Source: an uncultured Pelagibacteraceae bacterium
GTDB lineage: Bacteria > Pseudomonadota > Alphaproteobacteria > Pelagibacterales > Pelagibacteraceae
Length of the DNA: 54,442 nucleotides
NCBI GenBank assembly: GCA_902521075.1
Contig: CABYQM010000004.1
Location: 1 to 54,442 of the forward strand
Direction: 5' to 3'
Below the pieces are notes generated by a model. It made no database searches and was not told where the DNA came from. It was given only the letters and a program-made list of their open reading frames with translations. Shown in pieces: positions 42,102 to 51,139 of this stretch; position 1 is the first letter of the stretch; each line of letters opens with the position of its first letter. Position numbers and translations under genes: made by a program.

Positions 42102-43055
42102 ATGAAAAAAATTTTAATCACGAGAAGGCTTTTAAGATCTTGTGAGGATAAAGCTCAAGAATTATTTGATGCTAACTTTAATTTAAATGATGAACTCTAC
42201 TCTCAAAAGAAGCTAATAGAGTTGAGTACAGGCTGTGATGGTATTTTATCGGCTTTAACAGATAAGCTAGATGCAGAAACAATTAATCAATTACCTGAGA
42301 GTGTAAAAATTATATCAAATTTTGCTGTAGGTTTTGGAAATATAGATTTAGAAGCTGCAAAGAAAAGAGGGATTGCAGTAACAAACACGCCAGATGTTTT
42401 AACTGATGCTACTGCAGAAATTGGGGTTTTGTTGATATTAGGTGCATGCAGAAGAGCATCTGAAGGAATTGAAAAAGCTAGAGAAGGTGGCTGGGTTTGG
42501 TCAGCAGATATGTTGATTGGTAAACAATTAACGGGCACTAGACTTGGAATACTTGGCATGGGTAGAATTGGTCAAAAAATAGCTAAAATAGCTAAATCTT
42601 TAGGTATGATAATCCATTATCACAATCGTTCAAAATTAAGCGAAGAAAAAGAACAAGGCGCAACTTACCACGATAACTTAAATGATTTGATGAAAGTCTC
42701 TGATGTCCTTTCGGTATGTTGTCCTGCATCTAAAGAGACAATAAATTTAATCAATAAAGATACACTAGAACTATTACCAAAAGGTGCAGTCGTGACCAAT
42801 GTTGCAAGAGGAGATATTATTGAAGATGAAGCTTTAATAGATGCTTTGGAAAGAAGAAAAGTTTATGCAGTTGGGCTAGATGTATACAAAAATGAACCAA
42901 ATTTAAATCCAGGATATCTTAAACACAAAAGTGCTTTTATTCTTCCTCATTTGGGTAGCGCAACTAAAGAAACTAGAACTGCAATGGCCAATCAGGCCAT
43001 AGATAATATGGATGAGTTTTTCAAAACAGGAGAATGCAAAAACAAAGTTAATTAA
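42102..43055 (+). CDS. NAD(P)-dependent D-2-hydroxyacid dehydrogenase (glyoxylate/hydroxypyruvate reductase-like)
   Basis: A 317-residue protein of the D-2-hydroxyacid dehydrogenase family. FAVGFGNIDLEAAKKRGIAV near 74-93 is a typical substrate-domain segment, the Rossmann core is LGILGMGRIGQKIAK, and the catalytic residues are the Arg in NVARGDIIEDE, Glu in YKNEP and His in LPHLGSATKETR. These fit glyoxylate/hydroxypyruvate reductases. It reduces a short 2-oxo acid to a D-2-hydroxy acid. It follows the GlcD-like gene by 11 bases. Confidence 0.92.
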   Translation: MKKILITRRLLRSCEDKAQELFDANFNLNDELYSQKKLIELSTGCDGILSALTDKLDAETINQLPESVKIISNFAVGFGNIDLEAAKKRGIAVTNTPDVLTDATAEIGVLLILGACRRASEGIEKAREGGWVWSADMLIGKQLTGTRLGILGMGRIGQKIAKIAKSLGMIIHYHNRSKLSEEKEQGATYHDNLNDLMKVSDVLSVCCPASKETINLINKDTLELLPKGAVVTNVARGDIIEDEALIDALERRKVYAVGLDVYKNEPNLNPGYLKHKSAFILPHLGSATKETRTAMANQAIDNMDEFFKTGECKNKVN

Positions 43056-43160
43056 CAATCTGAGGTTGTAATTGGTAATTAAAATTATTCTAACTTTCTA
43101 GACATATTTTTTATTTCAATTTAAAATTTACTTATAAAAAATAAATTTAGAGAGGAAATA

Positions 43161-44222
43161 ATGAAAGCACAGGTTTTACATAAGTATGACCCAGAAATGA
43201 AAGCAGATGTTTGGGTCACAGGTGAAGAGTTACCAAATCCTAAAATTGAGAAAGCAAGCGATGTCATTGTTAAAATTGGAGCTGCAGGTGTTTGTAGAAC
43301 TGATTTGCATATAATTGAAGGAGTTTGGAAGCACATTACAGATCAAAATAACGATCTGTTGCCGATGGTAATGGGACATGAGAACGCTGGATGGATAGAG
43401 GAAGTTGGTAAAGATGTTACAGGATTTAAAAAAGGTGATGCAGTTATTTTACACCCTAAAGTTTCTGGCACAGGAGGAACATGCTTAGATTGTAGAAGAG
43501 GAAACGATATGCATGCTGAAGATCCAATTTTTGCAGGTTTGAATGTAAAACACGGGGGATATTCTGAATTACTTCAAACTAGCGTAAGAAATCTAATAAA
43601 AATTCCAAAAGTTTTAGGTCCAATAGACGTTGCGCCATTTTCAGACGCAGGTTTGACTGCTTACAGAGTTGTAAAAAAAGCTACTAGACACCTTCTGCCA
43701 GGTGAAAATTGTGTAATCATAGGTGCTGGTGGATTAGGACATATAGCAATTCAATGTATGAAAGCAATGTGTGCTGCAAATATTATTGTTGTTGAAAAAG
43801 CAAAAGCACCTTTAGAACATGCAATGGAACTAGGAGCTGACCATGGGGTTTTAATAGATGGTAATGAAATTGAAAAAGTAAAAGAACTTACAAAAGGAAA
43901 AGGTGCAGAGGCTGTTATAGATTTTGTTGGTGAAAAAGGTTCTACGCCAATGGGAATTAAAATGACCAAAGCAACTGGGACTTTCTATATTGTAGGTTAC
44001 GGAGAAGAAATAAGAGTTTTGGCGATTGATATGATCGATCAAGAAAAAAGTATAGTTGGAAGCTTAGTAGGTACATGGGCTGAATTATATGAATTAATGG
44101 AACTAGCAGATAAAGGTTTAGTAAAACTTTCAATGAAAGAATACAAACTTGAAGAAGCTAATAAAGCACTACATGATTTAAATGATGGTAAGATTAAAGG
44201 TCGTGCAGTGTTAGTTCCATAA
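43161..44222 (+). CDS. zinc-type (MDR) alcohol dehydrogenase with degenerate structural-zinc site
   Basis: A 353-residue medium-chain dehydrogenase. The catalytic zinc site is intact: Cys45 (GVCRTD), His73-Glu74 (GHENAG) and probably Asp162 (FSDAGLTAYR). The NAD Rossmann part is VIIGAGGLGHIAIQC. The structural-zinc loop, normally CxxCxxCx7C, reads GGTCLDCRRGNDMHAED: the first and fourth cysteines are Gly105 and Ala119, leaving only Cys108 and Cys111. An AGAGAGGA-type ribosome site lies 8 bases before the ATG (43150-43156), strong for this genome. The substrate is an alcohol or polyol of unknown type. The ABC importer gene follows at 24 bases. Confidence 0.9.
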   Translation: MKAQVLHKYDPEMKADVWVTGEELPNPKIEKASDVIVKIGAAGVCRTDLHIIEGVWKHITDQNNDLLPMVMGHENAGWIEEVGKDVTGFKKGDAVILHPKVSGTGGTCLDCRRGNDMHAEDPIFAGLNVKHGGYSELLQTSVRNLIKIPKVLGPIDVAPFSDAGLTAYRVVKKATRHLLPGENCVIIGAGGLGHIAIQCMKAMCAANIIVVEKAKAPLEHAMELGADHGVLIDGNEIEKVKELTKGKGAEAVIDFVGEKGSTPMGIKMTKATGTFYIVGYGEEIRVLAIDMIDQEKSIVGSLVGTWAELYELMELADKGLVKLSMKEYKLEEANKALHDLNDGKIKGRAVLVP

Positions 44223-44246
44223 TTAACAACAAAGAGAGGAAAAAAG

Positions 44247-45782
44247 ATGAAGACAATAAAAACTTGCGTAACCGCTCTAATATCAGCTTTGTTGGTATTT
44301 AGTCCTGTTGCGTATGCTGATAAGTGGAGTGATCAGTTTCCACATATCAAAGCAACTGGGGATATTCCTGGTGATTGTTCTTACGAGTCTATGTCTAAGA
44401 AAAACTATAAAGGCAAGACGCTTAAGATTAATACACATGCTGTACCAGTCATGGGAGAGCCAACAGCTCTACATGCTGAGCAGTTTGCTAAACTTACTGG
44501 AGCAAAAGTTGATGTTACTCATACACCAGCAGGTGACTTATATGCGAAAGCAATGGTACCATTTCAAGCTGGACAAGCTCCATATGACATCGTTTTTGGA
44601 TTTTCAAACTTCATTAACGATTGGAGAAGATACTTAGAGCCAGTTCCAAAGAAATACGTTGAGATGAAACAAATGAAAGACGTTACTCCGTCTCACATCG
44701 GTGTAGCATCTTGGGATGGTGTTATGTATCAGTTTCCGGTTGATGGAGACAGACATTATCTAAAATATAGAAAAGATGTAATTGATAATCCTGAGTACCA
44801 AAAACAATATAAGGAAGCTACTGGTAAAGAGCTAAAGGTACCAACAACTTGGAAAGAATATGGAGAAATGGCCGCTTATTTCAATGGATGGGATTGGGAT
44901 GGTGATGGCGAGAAAGAATATGGATCAGCAGAAGTTATGAAAAAAGATGACCTAATGTATGCTGCTTTCTATTCAAGATCTGCTGCTTACTCAAAAAATC
45001 CTAAAACACCTGGTGGTTTTTTCTTTGATTTAGAAACTATGAAACCACTAATTAACAATCCAGGTTTTGTTGAAGCATTAACAGATTGGGTTGAGGCAAC
45101 TAAATATGTTCCTCCAGGAGGAATAAATTTTGGTTTAGGTGATGAAATTGGATCATTTGGTGGAGGACAAACTTTGTTTAGTTTTTCATGGGATGATGCA
45201 TTTGTTGCCGCTATGCAACCAGATAGTCCAATAAACAATAAAGTTGGTGCTGCACAGTTACCAGGAGCTATGAAAGTTTGGAATAGAAAAACTAACTCTT
45301 GGGATGAAGGCTTTAACCAAGCTCCTTTCTTCGTATGGGGATGGGCAGTTGGAGTAGCTAAGAAAAGTAAAGAGAAAGAAATGGCTTTCGATTACCTATG
45401 TTTCTTTGCTAACGAAGCTAACCACCAAGCAGACATTGGAATTGGTAGATTTGGTGTAAACCCATTTAGAAATGACGACTTTAAAGTTGATGTATGGACA
45501 CAAATTGGTTGGGATAAAGATATTGCTCAATCATATGTTGATACTCTTGCACAAATGGAGCAAAGCAAAAATAGAGTATTTCCATTAAGAGTTCCTGGAA
45601 CTTTTGAGTTTAATGCTGCATTGGCTACTGCTGCCGCAAAAGCATTAGCTGGTCAATTATCTCCACAAGCTGCTTTAGACGAAGCTGCTAAACAGTGGGA
45701 AGATATACTTAACAGAGTAGGTAAAGATAATGTAAGAAAAGCCTATGCTGTTGGTGTAGCAATGGAAGATAATAAGCAATAA
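44247..45782 (+). CDS. ABC importer extracellular solute-binding protein (sugar/polyol type)
   Basis: A 511-residue periplasmic binding protein. The signal peptide runs to about 24 (CVTALISALLVFSPVAYA, cleavage before DKW). Mature parts such as LKINTHAVPVMGEPTALHAEQF and GQAPYDIVFGFSNFI follow the family 1 pattern. The protein is larger than maltose-binding protein and resembles glycerol/polyol binding proteins of GlpV type. DWDGDGEKE (216-224) is an EF-hand-like loop. A strong Shine-Dalgarno (AGAGAGGA at 44233-44240) precedes the ATG, and G/C-ending codons are relatively frequent, so expression is probably high. A hairpin terminator follows, so the binding protein can exceed its permeases. 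Confidence 0.9.
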   Translation: MKTIKTCVTALISALLVFSPVAYADKWSDQFPHIKATGDIPGDCSYESMSKKNYKGKTLKINTHAVPVMGEPTALHAEQFAKLTGAKVDVTHTPAGDLYAKAMVPFQAGQAPYDIVFGFSNFINDWRRYLEPVPKKYVEMKQMKDVTPSHIGVASWDGVMYQFPVDGDRHYLKYRKDVIDNPEYQKQYKEATGKELKVPTTWKEYGEMAAYFNGWDWDGDGEKEYGSAEVMKKDDLMYAAFYSRSAAYSKNPKTPGGFFFDLETMKPLINNPGFVEALTDWVEATKYVPPGGINFGLGDEIGSFGGGQTLFSFSWDDAFVAAMQPDSPINNKVGAAQLPGAMKVWNRKTNSWDEGFNQAPFFVWGWAVGVAKKSKEKEMAFDYLCFFANEANHQADIGIGRFGVNPFRNDDFKVDVWTQIGWDKDIAQSYVDTLAQMEQSKNRVFPLRVPGTFEFNAALATAAAKALAGQLSPQAALDEAAKQWEDILNRVGKDNVRKAYAVGVAMEDNKQ

Positions 45783-45794
45783 TTTTGTAAAACT

Positions 45795-45822
45795 TGTGGC
45801 CGTTTTTTAACGGCCACATTTT
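45795..45822 (+). terminator. stem-loop terminator/attenuator after the binding-protein gene
   Basis: TGTGGCCGTT (45795-45804) pairs perfectly with AACGGCCACA (45809-45818) around a TTTT loop, followed by TTTT. A 10-bp stem in the 62-bp gap between the binding protein and the first permease. Such a hairpin usually stabilises or partly ends the message, giving more binding protein than membrane subunits. Confidence 0.88.
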
Positions 45823-45844
45823 AAAATAATCCAAAAAAAAAATT

Positions 45845-46711
45845 ATGAATTTTAAACACAAGTTTGTTTTTTTATTCCCAGGATTGTTTGTACTTATTGG
45901 AATTTTAATTTTTCCAATTATTTTTACTATTAGATTAAGTCTTTCTGGATGGAATAGTTATACACCAGAAATGAACTTCATAGGCATTACGAATTATATA
46001 AGGTTATTTACTGATGACCCGAGGTTTTGGGAGTCTTTTTTTAGGCTAAGTTTTTTATCAGTAACTACAGTTATTCTTCAATATGTTATCGGATTTGCTT
46101 TAGCAATGATGGTTTGGAGAGAAATAAAATTTAAAAGATTTTTTAGAGTAATTTTTCTAGTACCAATGATGACAACTCCAGTAATAATGACAGTTATTTG
46201 GAGAACATTTTTTCATGAGTCACTAGGTCCTGTAAATGATTTATTAGGTGGATTAGGAGTAAAACCTATTTTATGGTTGAGTGATCCAGTTATTGCAAAG
46301 TTTACAGTTATAATTGTTGAAGTTTGGCAATGGACACCGTTTATGTTTTTACTATTACTAGCTGGACTTTTGTCACTTCCAAAAGAACCCTTTTTGGCAG
46401 CCGCTATAGATGGAGCAAGTCCATTTAGAAAATTTGTTTATGTAACTTTTCCTTTGATGGCTCCAATATCAATTGGGGCAATAATAATAAGACTTATCGA
46501 GGCTTCAAAAATAATGGATACAGTATTTGTTTTGACTTCAGGAGGACCAGGAACTGCAACTGAGACGTCAAGTTTTTATATTTATATTAAAGGATTAAGA
46601 GAATTTCAGATGGGTTATGCAGCAACCTTATCTTTCACTTATCTTGTCATAATGATTATCAGTTTAACAATAATTGCTAAAGTTTTAACCAAATTAATGA
46701 TCAAAGAATAA
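45845..46711 (+). CDS. ABC importer permease subunit 1 (MalF/UgpA/GlpP-like)
   Basis: A 288-residue inner-membrane permease with six hydrophobic segments. The EAA-loop that contacts an ATPase is EPFLAAAIDGASPFRKFVYVTFPLMAPI (near 180-207), with the conserved Ala-Ala, Gly and Pro. It is one half of the translocation pore, with the permease at 46714. Substrate type is deduced from the family and the binding protein. It starts 22 bases after the terminator hairpin, and the next gene follows at 2 bases. Confidence 0.93.
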   Translation: MNFKHKFVFLFPGLFVLIGILIFPIIFTIRLSLSGWNSYTPEMNFIGITNYIRLFTDDPRFWESFFRLSFLSVTTVILQYVIGFALAMMVWREIKFKRFFRVIFLVPMMTTPVIMTVIWRTFFHESLGPVNDLLGGLGVKPILWLSDPVIAKFTVIIVEVWQWTPFMFLLLLAGLLSLPKEPFLAAAIDGASPFRKFVYVTFPLMAPISIGAIIIRLIEASKIMDTVFVLTSGGPGTATETSSFYIYIKGLREFQMGYAATLSFTYLVIMIISLTIIAKVLTKLMIKE

Positions 46712-46713
46712 CT

Positions 46714-47562
46714 ATGAGCAAACTTTACACTTTTCTTAAATATTTTTTTATTACATTTTGGACTGTATTTGTTGTTGCACCATTTCTGTGGGCTGTATCA
46801 ACATCTTTTAAAGACTTCCAATCTGTAAATAGTAAAGTAACTTATATTCCTTGGTTAGATTTCGAACCAACATTGGAGGGTTGGAGAGTTTTAATTAAGT
46901 CTCCTGCAAAAGGTGGAGTAGATATTGTTGAGCCTTATTTTAATAGTATTTTTGTAACCTGTACTGCTAGTTTAATAAGTATTGTTCTTGGTACTCTTGC
47001 TGCTTATGCTCTATCAAGATTTACCTTTAAAGCTGGATTTGTAAGAAACAACGATATTACTTTTTTCTTCATTTCACAAAGAATCATGCCTCCAATTGTA
47101 TTATCAATTCCTTTCTTTATTTTTTTAAGCACAATAGGATTGCTTGATAGTTTATTAGGTCTAGTGGTCGTATATATCGTTTTATTGATGCCAATTGCTG
47201 TTTGGATTATGGTAGATTTTTTTAATCGAGTTCCAAAAGAATTAGATGAGACTGCATTAATTGATGGGTGTAATCCCTATCAAGCTTTCTATAAAGTTGT
47301 TTTACCAAATTCAATACCTGGTTTAATTGTTGCAGGAATGTTTTGTATTATTTTTGGATGGATAGATTTCTTTTTTGCATTTATTTTAACATTTACTGAA
47401 GTACAATTGTTACCTGTAAAAGTCGTTGCACTTAATTCGTCAATAACACCATGGTGGAGCCTCTCGGCATCAGCTTTAGTCTCAGTTGCACCATTAATAA
47501 TCGTTGCATTTATAGTTGAGAGATATTTATCAAAAGGAAATTTATCAGGAGCATTAAAATAA
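46714..47562 (+). CDS. ABC importer permease subunit 2 (MalG/UgpE/GlpQ-like)
   Basis: A 282-residue permease with six hydrophobic segments. The EAA loop is KELDETALIDGCNPYQAFYKVVLPNSIPGL (near 173-202). It pairs with the preceding permease. Its stop overlaps the ATG of the first ATPase by one base. Shared sequence features with MalG (SRFTFKAG segment in the second helix region) support the family placement. Confidence 0.93.
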   Translation: MSKLYTFLKYFFITFWTVFVVAPFLWAVSTSFKDFQSVNSKVTYIPWLDFEPTLEGWRVLIKSPAKGGVDIVEPYFNSIFVTCTASLISIVLGTLAAYALSRFTFKAGFVRNNDITFFFISQRIMPPIVLSIPFFIFLSTIGLLDSLLGLVVVYIVLLMPIAVWIMVDFFNRVPKELDETALIDGCNPYQAFYKVVLPNSIPGLIVAGMFCIIFGWIDFFFAFILTFTEVQLLPVKVVALNSSITPWWSLSASALVSVAPLIIVAFIVERYLSKGNLSGALK

Positions 47563-48641
47563 TGAATTTAATTGGAGAGAAAATTTCTTATAAACCTGAT
47601 GAGCAGTTTCATTTAAACGATGTCTCATTTAATTTTAAAAAAGGTAATTTGTATACCATTTTAGGTAGGACTTTATCTGGCAAGACGACACTTTTAAAAA
47701 CAATTGCTGGATTATTAAATCCAGATCAAGGCTCAATTTCTTTTGAGGAAAAAGACTTTATTAAAATACCAGTTTGGGAAAGAAACGTTGCTATGGTTTA
47801 TCAACAATTCATTAATTATCCTCACTTAAATGTTTATGAAAATATAACTTTTCCATTAGAACAAAGAAAATTAAGTCCTGAGCAAATAAAAAAGGATGTA
47901 GATGAAGCTCTAAAAACTGTTGGATTAGTTGGATTTGAAAATAGAAAAATTCAGGAATTATCTGGTGGACAGCAACAAAGAGTTGCGCTTGCAAGATCAC
48001 TTGCAAAAAAAGCAAAAATTTTATTGCTAGACGAACCGTTAGTTAATTTAGATTATAAACTTAGAGAGCAGTTAAGAGAAGAATTTAAAAGAATTTTCTC
48101 AGAAGGACTGTCCCAAGATACAATTTTAATTTATTCAACAACAGATCCCCAAGAAGTAATGGAACTAAATGGAGAAGTAATTGTTTTAGATGAAGGGAAG
48201 GTATTACAAAAAGGGCCTGCCAAAGAGATTTTTGAAAATCCATCTAATTTAAAAGTTGCAGAAATATCAAATGATCCACCAATGAATGTTCTGAAGGGTT
48301 CAAAAAATTCAAAAAATCTAAATTTTGAGAATATTTCTTTAGAAATTCCAAATCATTTTAAAAATTTAGAAGATAGAGATTATAATTTTGGAATTAGAGC
48401 TTCAGAAATTAAACTTGATGAGAATGGTGAAGAATTCGAAATAGAATTAGCTGAAATTAGTGGGTCAGAAACATTGCTCCACCTAAAAAGAGGAAACTCA
48501 AAAATAATTGCCTTAATCGAGGAAGTAATGAATTTTAAAATACATGAGAAAGTAAAAATAAATTTTAATGCAAATAAGTTTTATGCTTTTGGAGAAGATG
48601 AAAAATTAGTTTCATCGCCATATGGAGGAACAAATGGCTAA
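47562..48641 (+). CDS. ABC importer ATP-binding subunit 1 (intact signature, degenerate switch residue)
   Basis: A 359-residue ATPase of the MalK/UgpC/Glp type with an extra C-terminal regulatory domain (from about 240). Walker A is GRTLSGKT (35-42), Q-loop YQQ (80-82), signature LSGGQQQRVALARS (133-146) and Walker B ILLLDEP (153-159). The switch region reads YSTTDPQEV: the histidine expected at 194 is Thr. NBD 2 follows, overlapping by 8 bases. The defect here is compensated by NBD 2, so the pair probably forms one active ATP site (see findings). Confidence 0.93.
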   Translation: MNLIGEKISYKPDEQFHLNDVSFNFKKGNLYTILGRTLSGKTTLLKTIAGLLNPDQGSISFEEKDFIKIPVWERNVAMVYQQFINYPHLNVYENITFPLEQRKLSPEQIKKDVDEALKTVGLVGFENRKIQELSGGQQQRVALARSLAKKAKILLLDEPLVNLDYKLREQLREEFKRIFSEGLSQDTILIYSTTDPQEVMELNGEVIVLDEGKVLQKGPAKEIFENPSNLKVAEISNDPPMNVLKGSKNSKNLNFENISLEIPNHFKNLEDRDYNFGIRASEIKLDENGEEFEIELAEISGSETLLHLKRGNSKIIALIEEVMNFKIHEKVKINFNANKFYAFGEDEKLVSSPYGGTNG

Positions 48642-49707
48642 AATTGATTTATCTAATATTTCTCATACTTATAATCCTCTAGATCCAAAACCAACTTATG
48701 CCCTTAATCCGTTTTCAATGACTTGGGAAAATGGCAAGCGGTATGCAATTTTGGGACCTTCTGGGTGTGGAAAAACTACAATGTTAAACATTGTTTCTGG
48801 ACTAGTGAGGCCATCAAAAGGTGAAATATTATTCGATGAAACACCTGTAACCGATCTAAAAACAGAAGATAGAAATATTGCACAGGTTTTCCAATTCCCA
48901 GTAATTTACAATACAATGACAGTTTATGATAATTTAGCGTTCCCACTAAGATGTAGGGAATTTACAAAAGAAAAAATTGAAGAAAGAGTAAAAGTAGTTT
49001 CAGATACTTTAAATTTATCTTCATTTTTAAATTCACCAGCAAGAAAATTAACGGCTGATCAAAAACAACTTATCTCTTTAGGCAGAGGTTTAGTTCGAGA
49101 AGACGTTGCTGCTGTTTTAATGGACGAACCTCTTACAGTTATAGACCCAGATTTAAAATTTAGACTTCGAAGAAACTTAAAAGAAATCAATGAACAATAT
49201 AAAACAACATTGGTTTATGTAACTCATGATCAAAACGAAGCTATGACTTTTGCCGAAAATATAATTGTTATGGATCAAGGTGAAATCGTGCAAGTTGGAT
49301 TGCCAAAAGATTTATTTGAAAAACCTAAAACAACTTTTGTCGGTTATTTTATTGGCTCTCCTGCGATGAATATTTTTCATTCAACTGTATCCTCTGATCA
49401 TGAAGTAAAAATTAATGATACTACTATTAAGACAAATTCAAATTTAGGAAATTTAAAAGATAAAAATGTTAAACTGGGAATTAGATCCGAGTTCATAGAA
49501 TTGGCTGAAAAAGAAAAAAGTAATACAGTTAAAATTAAACTCACTAGAGTTGAGGACTTTGGTAATTTTAAGCTCCTTACAGGAAAAATGGGTGATTTAG
49601 TGATTAAGTCAAAAGTAGAAAGAGAAAAACCCATACCAGACGGAGAATTGAATTTATATTTTCCACCAGAGAAATGTTGCGTTTATTCTGATGAAAAATT
49701 AGTTTAA
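48634..49707 (+). CDS. ABC importer ATP-binding subunit 2 (intact switch His, degenerate signature)
   Basis: A 357-residue ATPase. I take the ATG at 48634 (MAKIDLSNIS), because GGAGGA at 48624-48629 lies 4 bases before it; an in-frame ATG at 48622 would add four residues. Walker A is GPSGCGKT (41-48), Q-loop FQF (86-88), Walker B AVLMDEP (160-166), and the switch is VTHDQNEAM with His198. The signature, normally LSGGQ, reads LTADQ (139-143), without the two glycines. A C-terminal OB-type regulatory domain follows (from about 240). It starts within the last codons of NBD 1. The complementary loss suggests a non-equivalent pair. Confidence 0.92.
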   Translation: MAKIDLSNISHTYNPLDPKPTYALNPFSMTWENGKRYAILGPSGCGKTTMLNIVSGLVRPSKGEILFDETPVTDLKTEDRNIAQVFQFPVIYNTMTVYDNLAFPLRCREFTKEKIEERVKVVSDTLNLSSFLNSPARKLTADQKQLISLGRGLVREDVAAVLMDEPLTVIDPDLKFRLRRNLKEINEQYKTTLVYVTHDQNEAMTFAENIIVMDQGEIVQVGLPKDLFEKPKTTFVGYFIGSPAMNIFHSTVSSDHEVKINDTTIKTNSNLGNLKDKNVKLGIRSEFIELAEKEKSNTVKIKLTRVEDFGNFKLLTGKMGDLVIKSKVEREKPIPDGELNLYFPPEKCCVYSDEKLV

Positions 49708-49714
49708 GAGATAA

Positions 49715-51013
49715 ATGAAACTCCTAAATTTATCAGCACAACAACTTTTAAAAAAACTTAAAAATAAACAATTAACTTCCGTTGAACTTTGTAAAGCATA
49801 TATCAATCAAAAAAAAAAATTTGATAAGAATATTCAAGCTTGGGAATATTTTAATGAAAAAAAACTACTAAGTGATGCAAAAAAATCTGACAATCAGAGA
49901 AAAAAATTAAAATCTTTAGGGGTTTTGCATGGTCTACCAGTAGCACTTAAAGATATTATCTCAACATCTGAAATGCCAACAAAATATGGTGCAAGAATAA
50001 AATTAAAAAAAAAGAATAATTCAGATGCTAAAATTGTTGAGCTCTTAAAAAAAGCTGGAGCAATAATTATGGGTAAAACCGTAACTTGTGAATTAGCATT
50101 CTTATCGCCATCGAAAACTAAAAACCCACATGATTATTCAAGAACACCAGGGGGTTCATCTAGTGGCTCTGCAGCCGTTATTGCATCTGATATGGCGCCA
50201 TTATCAATTGGAACTCAAACGGGTGGATCTGTAATTAGGCCAGCATCTTATTGTGGAGTTGTAGGTTATAAACCTACTTACGGATTAATTTCTAGAAATG
50301 GTGTTTTGCAAACATCATATAATTTAGATCAAGTCGGAGTATTTGGAAAAACAATTAGTGATGTAGCACTATTATCGAAAGTTTTGTTTGCTAGAGATGA
50401 TGCAGATGAAACAACAACAAATATTAATTTTCTTAATAAAAAAATTAAAATAAAAAAACCAAAATTTGTTTTTTATAAAACCAAACGCTGGAGAAATGTT
50501 GACAGTATTTCAAAAAAATCATTTAACAAATTTATTTTAAATAATAAAAAAATAGTAAAGGTTGAGACTGCTCCTAAATATTTTGAAGATATGATTGATT
50601 GTCATACAATTATATATGAGACAGAGATGGCTCAAAATTTCCATCATTATTACAAAACTTCAAAAGGAAAACTTTCTATAGAAATTAAGAGAGCAATTAT
50701 TAACGGACTAAAACATTCGGCAAAAGATTATGCTTTAGCTTTAGATGCGATGAGAACATACTCAAAAAACTTAGATAGTATATTTGAAAGGTTTGATGCA
50801 ATTATAACGCCAAGTAGTTGTGGAATTGCTGACAAAGGATTTAAGACAACTGGGAGTCCAGAATTTAATAAGATTTGGTCTCTTGCACATGTGCCCTGCA
50901 TTTCACTGCCAATTTTAAAAGGCGAAAAAAATTTGCCTTTAGGAGTTCAAATTATAGGCAAACAATTTGAAGATCTAAGCATGTTAAACCAAGCCAAAAT
51001 ATTCAATAATTAG
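49715..51013 (+). CDS. amidase signature family protein
   Basis: A 432-residue amidase. The Ser-cisSer-Lys centre is visible as HGLPVALKDI (Lys79), TPGGSSSGSAAVIASD (cis-Ser region 148-150) and TGGSVIRPASYCGVVGYKPTYG (Ser172). Length and order fit the family, which hydrolyses amides such as aryl or alkyl amides; the glutamyl-tRNA amidotransferase GatA is a relative but is longer and normally beside gatB, which is not here. It follows NBD 2 by 7 bases in the same direction and ends 126 bases before the TRAP operon, so it may release the imported substrate or act on a carboxamide. Uncertain substrate. Confidence 0.88.
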   Translation: MKLLNLSAQQLLKKLKNKQLTSVELCKAYINQKKKFDKNIQAWEYFNEKKLLSDAKKSDNQRKKLKSLGVLHGLPVALKDIISTSEMPTKYGARIKLKKKNNSDAKIVELLKKAGAIIMGKTVTCELAFLSPSKTKNPHDYSRTPGGSSSGSAAVIASDMAPLSIGTQTGGSVIRPASYCGVVGYKPTYGLISRNGVLQTSYNLDQVGVFGKTISDVALLSKVLFARDDADETTTNINFLNKKIKIKKPKFVFYKTKRWRNVDSISKKSFNKFILNNKKIVKVETAPKYFEDMIDCHTIIYETEMAQNFHHYYKTSKGKLSIEIKRAIINGLKHSAKDYALALDAMRTYSKNLDSIFERFDAIITPSSCGIADKGFKTTGSPEFNKIWSLAHVPCISLPILKGEKNLPLGVQIIGKQFEDLSMLNQAKIFNN

Positions 51014-51030
51014 AGATAATTCATAAACAT

Positions 51031-51049
51031 TTACAATCATAGATTGTAA
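51031..51049 (+). promoter_or_regulatory. inverted repeat upstream of the TRAP operon
   Basis: TTACAATC (51031-51038) and GATTGTAA (51042-51049) are perfect complements with a 3-base loop. It lies in the 126-bp gap between the amidase stop and the TRAP binding-protein start. It could be a protein-binding operator or the weak end of the previous transcript. No T-run follows. Confidence 0.4.
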
Positions 51050-51112
51050 TTAACTGAAAAATCCTCACTTTTTTAAAATGACTCTAAGAAACATATATGC
51101 TTTAAATGCATC

Positions 51113-51124
51113 AGTTAATTAACT
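51113..51124. promoter_or_regulatory. 12-bp palindrome and strong ribosome-binding site before dctP
   Basis: AGTTAATTAACT is a perfect palindrome 15 bases before the ATG of the TRAP binding protein. It is close enough to overlap the mRNA leader and could bind a regulator. CAGTTAAT at 51112-51119 also pairs with ATTAACTG at 51049-51056. The following AGAGGAG (51128-51134) is a strong Shine-Dalgarno, in keeping with high expression of a binding protein. Confidence 0.35.
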
Positions 51125-51139
51125 TAAAGAGGAGAAATA

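Noticed and set aside
49715..51013. GatA (tRNA amidotransferase subunit)
   Set aside because: Catalytic motifs are shared with GatA, but the protein is shorter and no gatB or gatC is beside it; general amidase is the safer call.
51014..51139. Riboswitch (glycine or SAM type) before the TRAP operon or in other leaders
   Set aside because: No multi-stem conserved core was found; only short palindromes. Leaders of folD, phhB and the ABC operon are too short.
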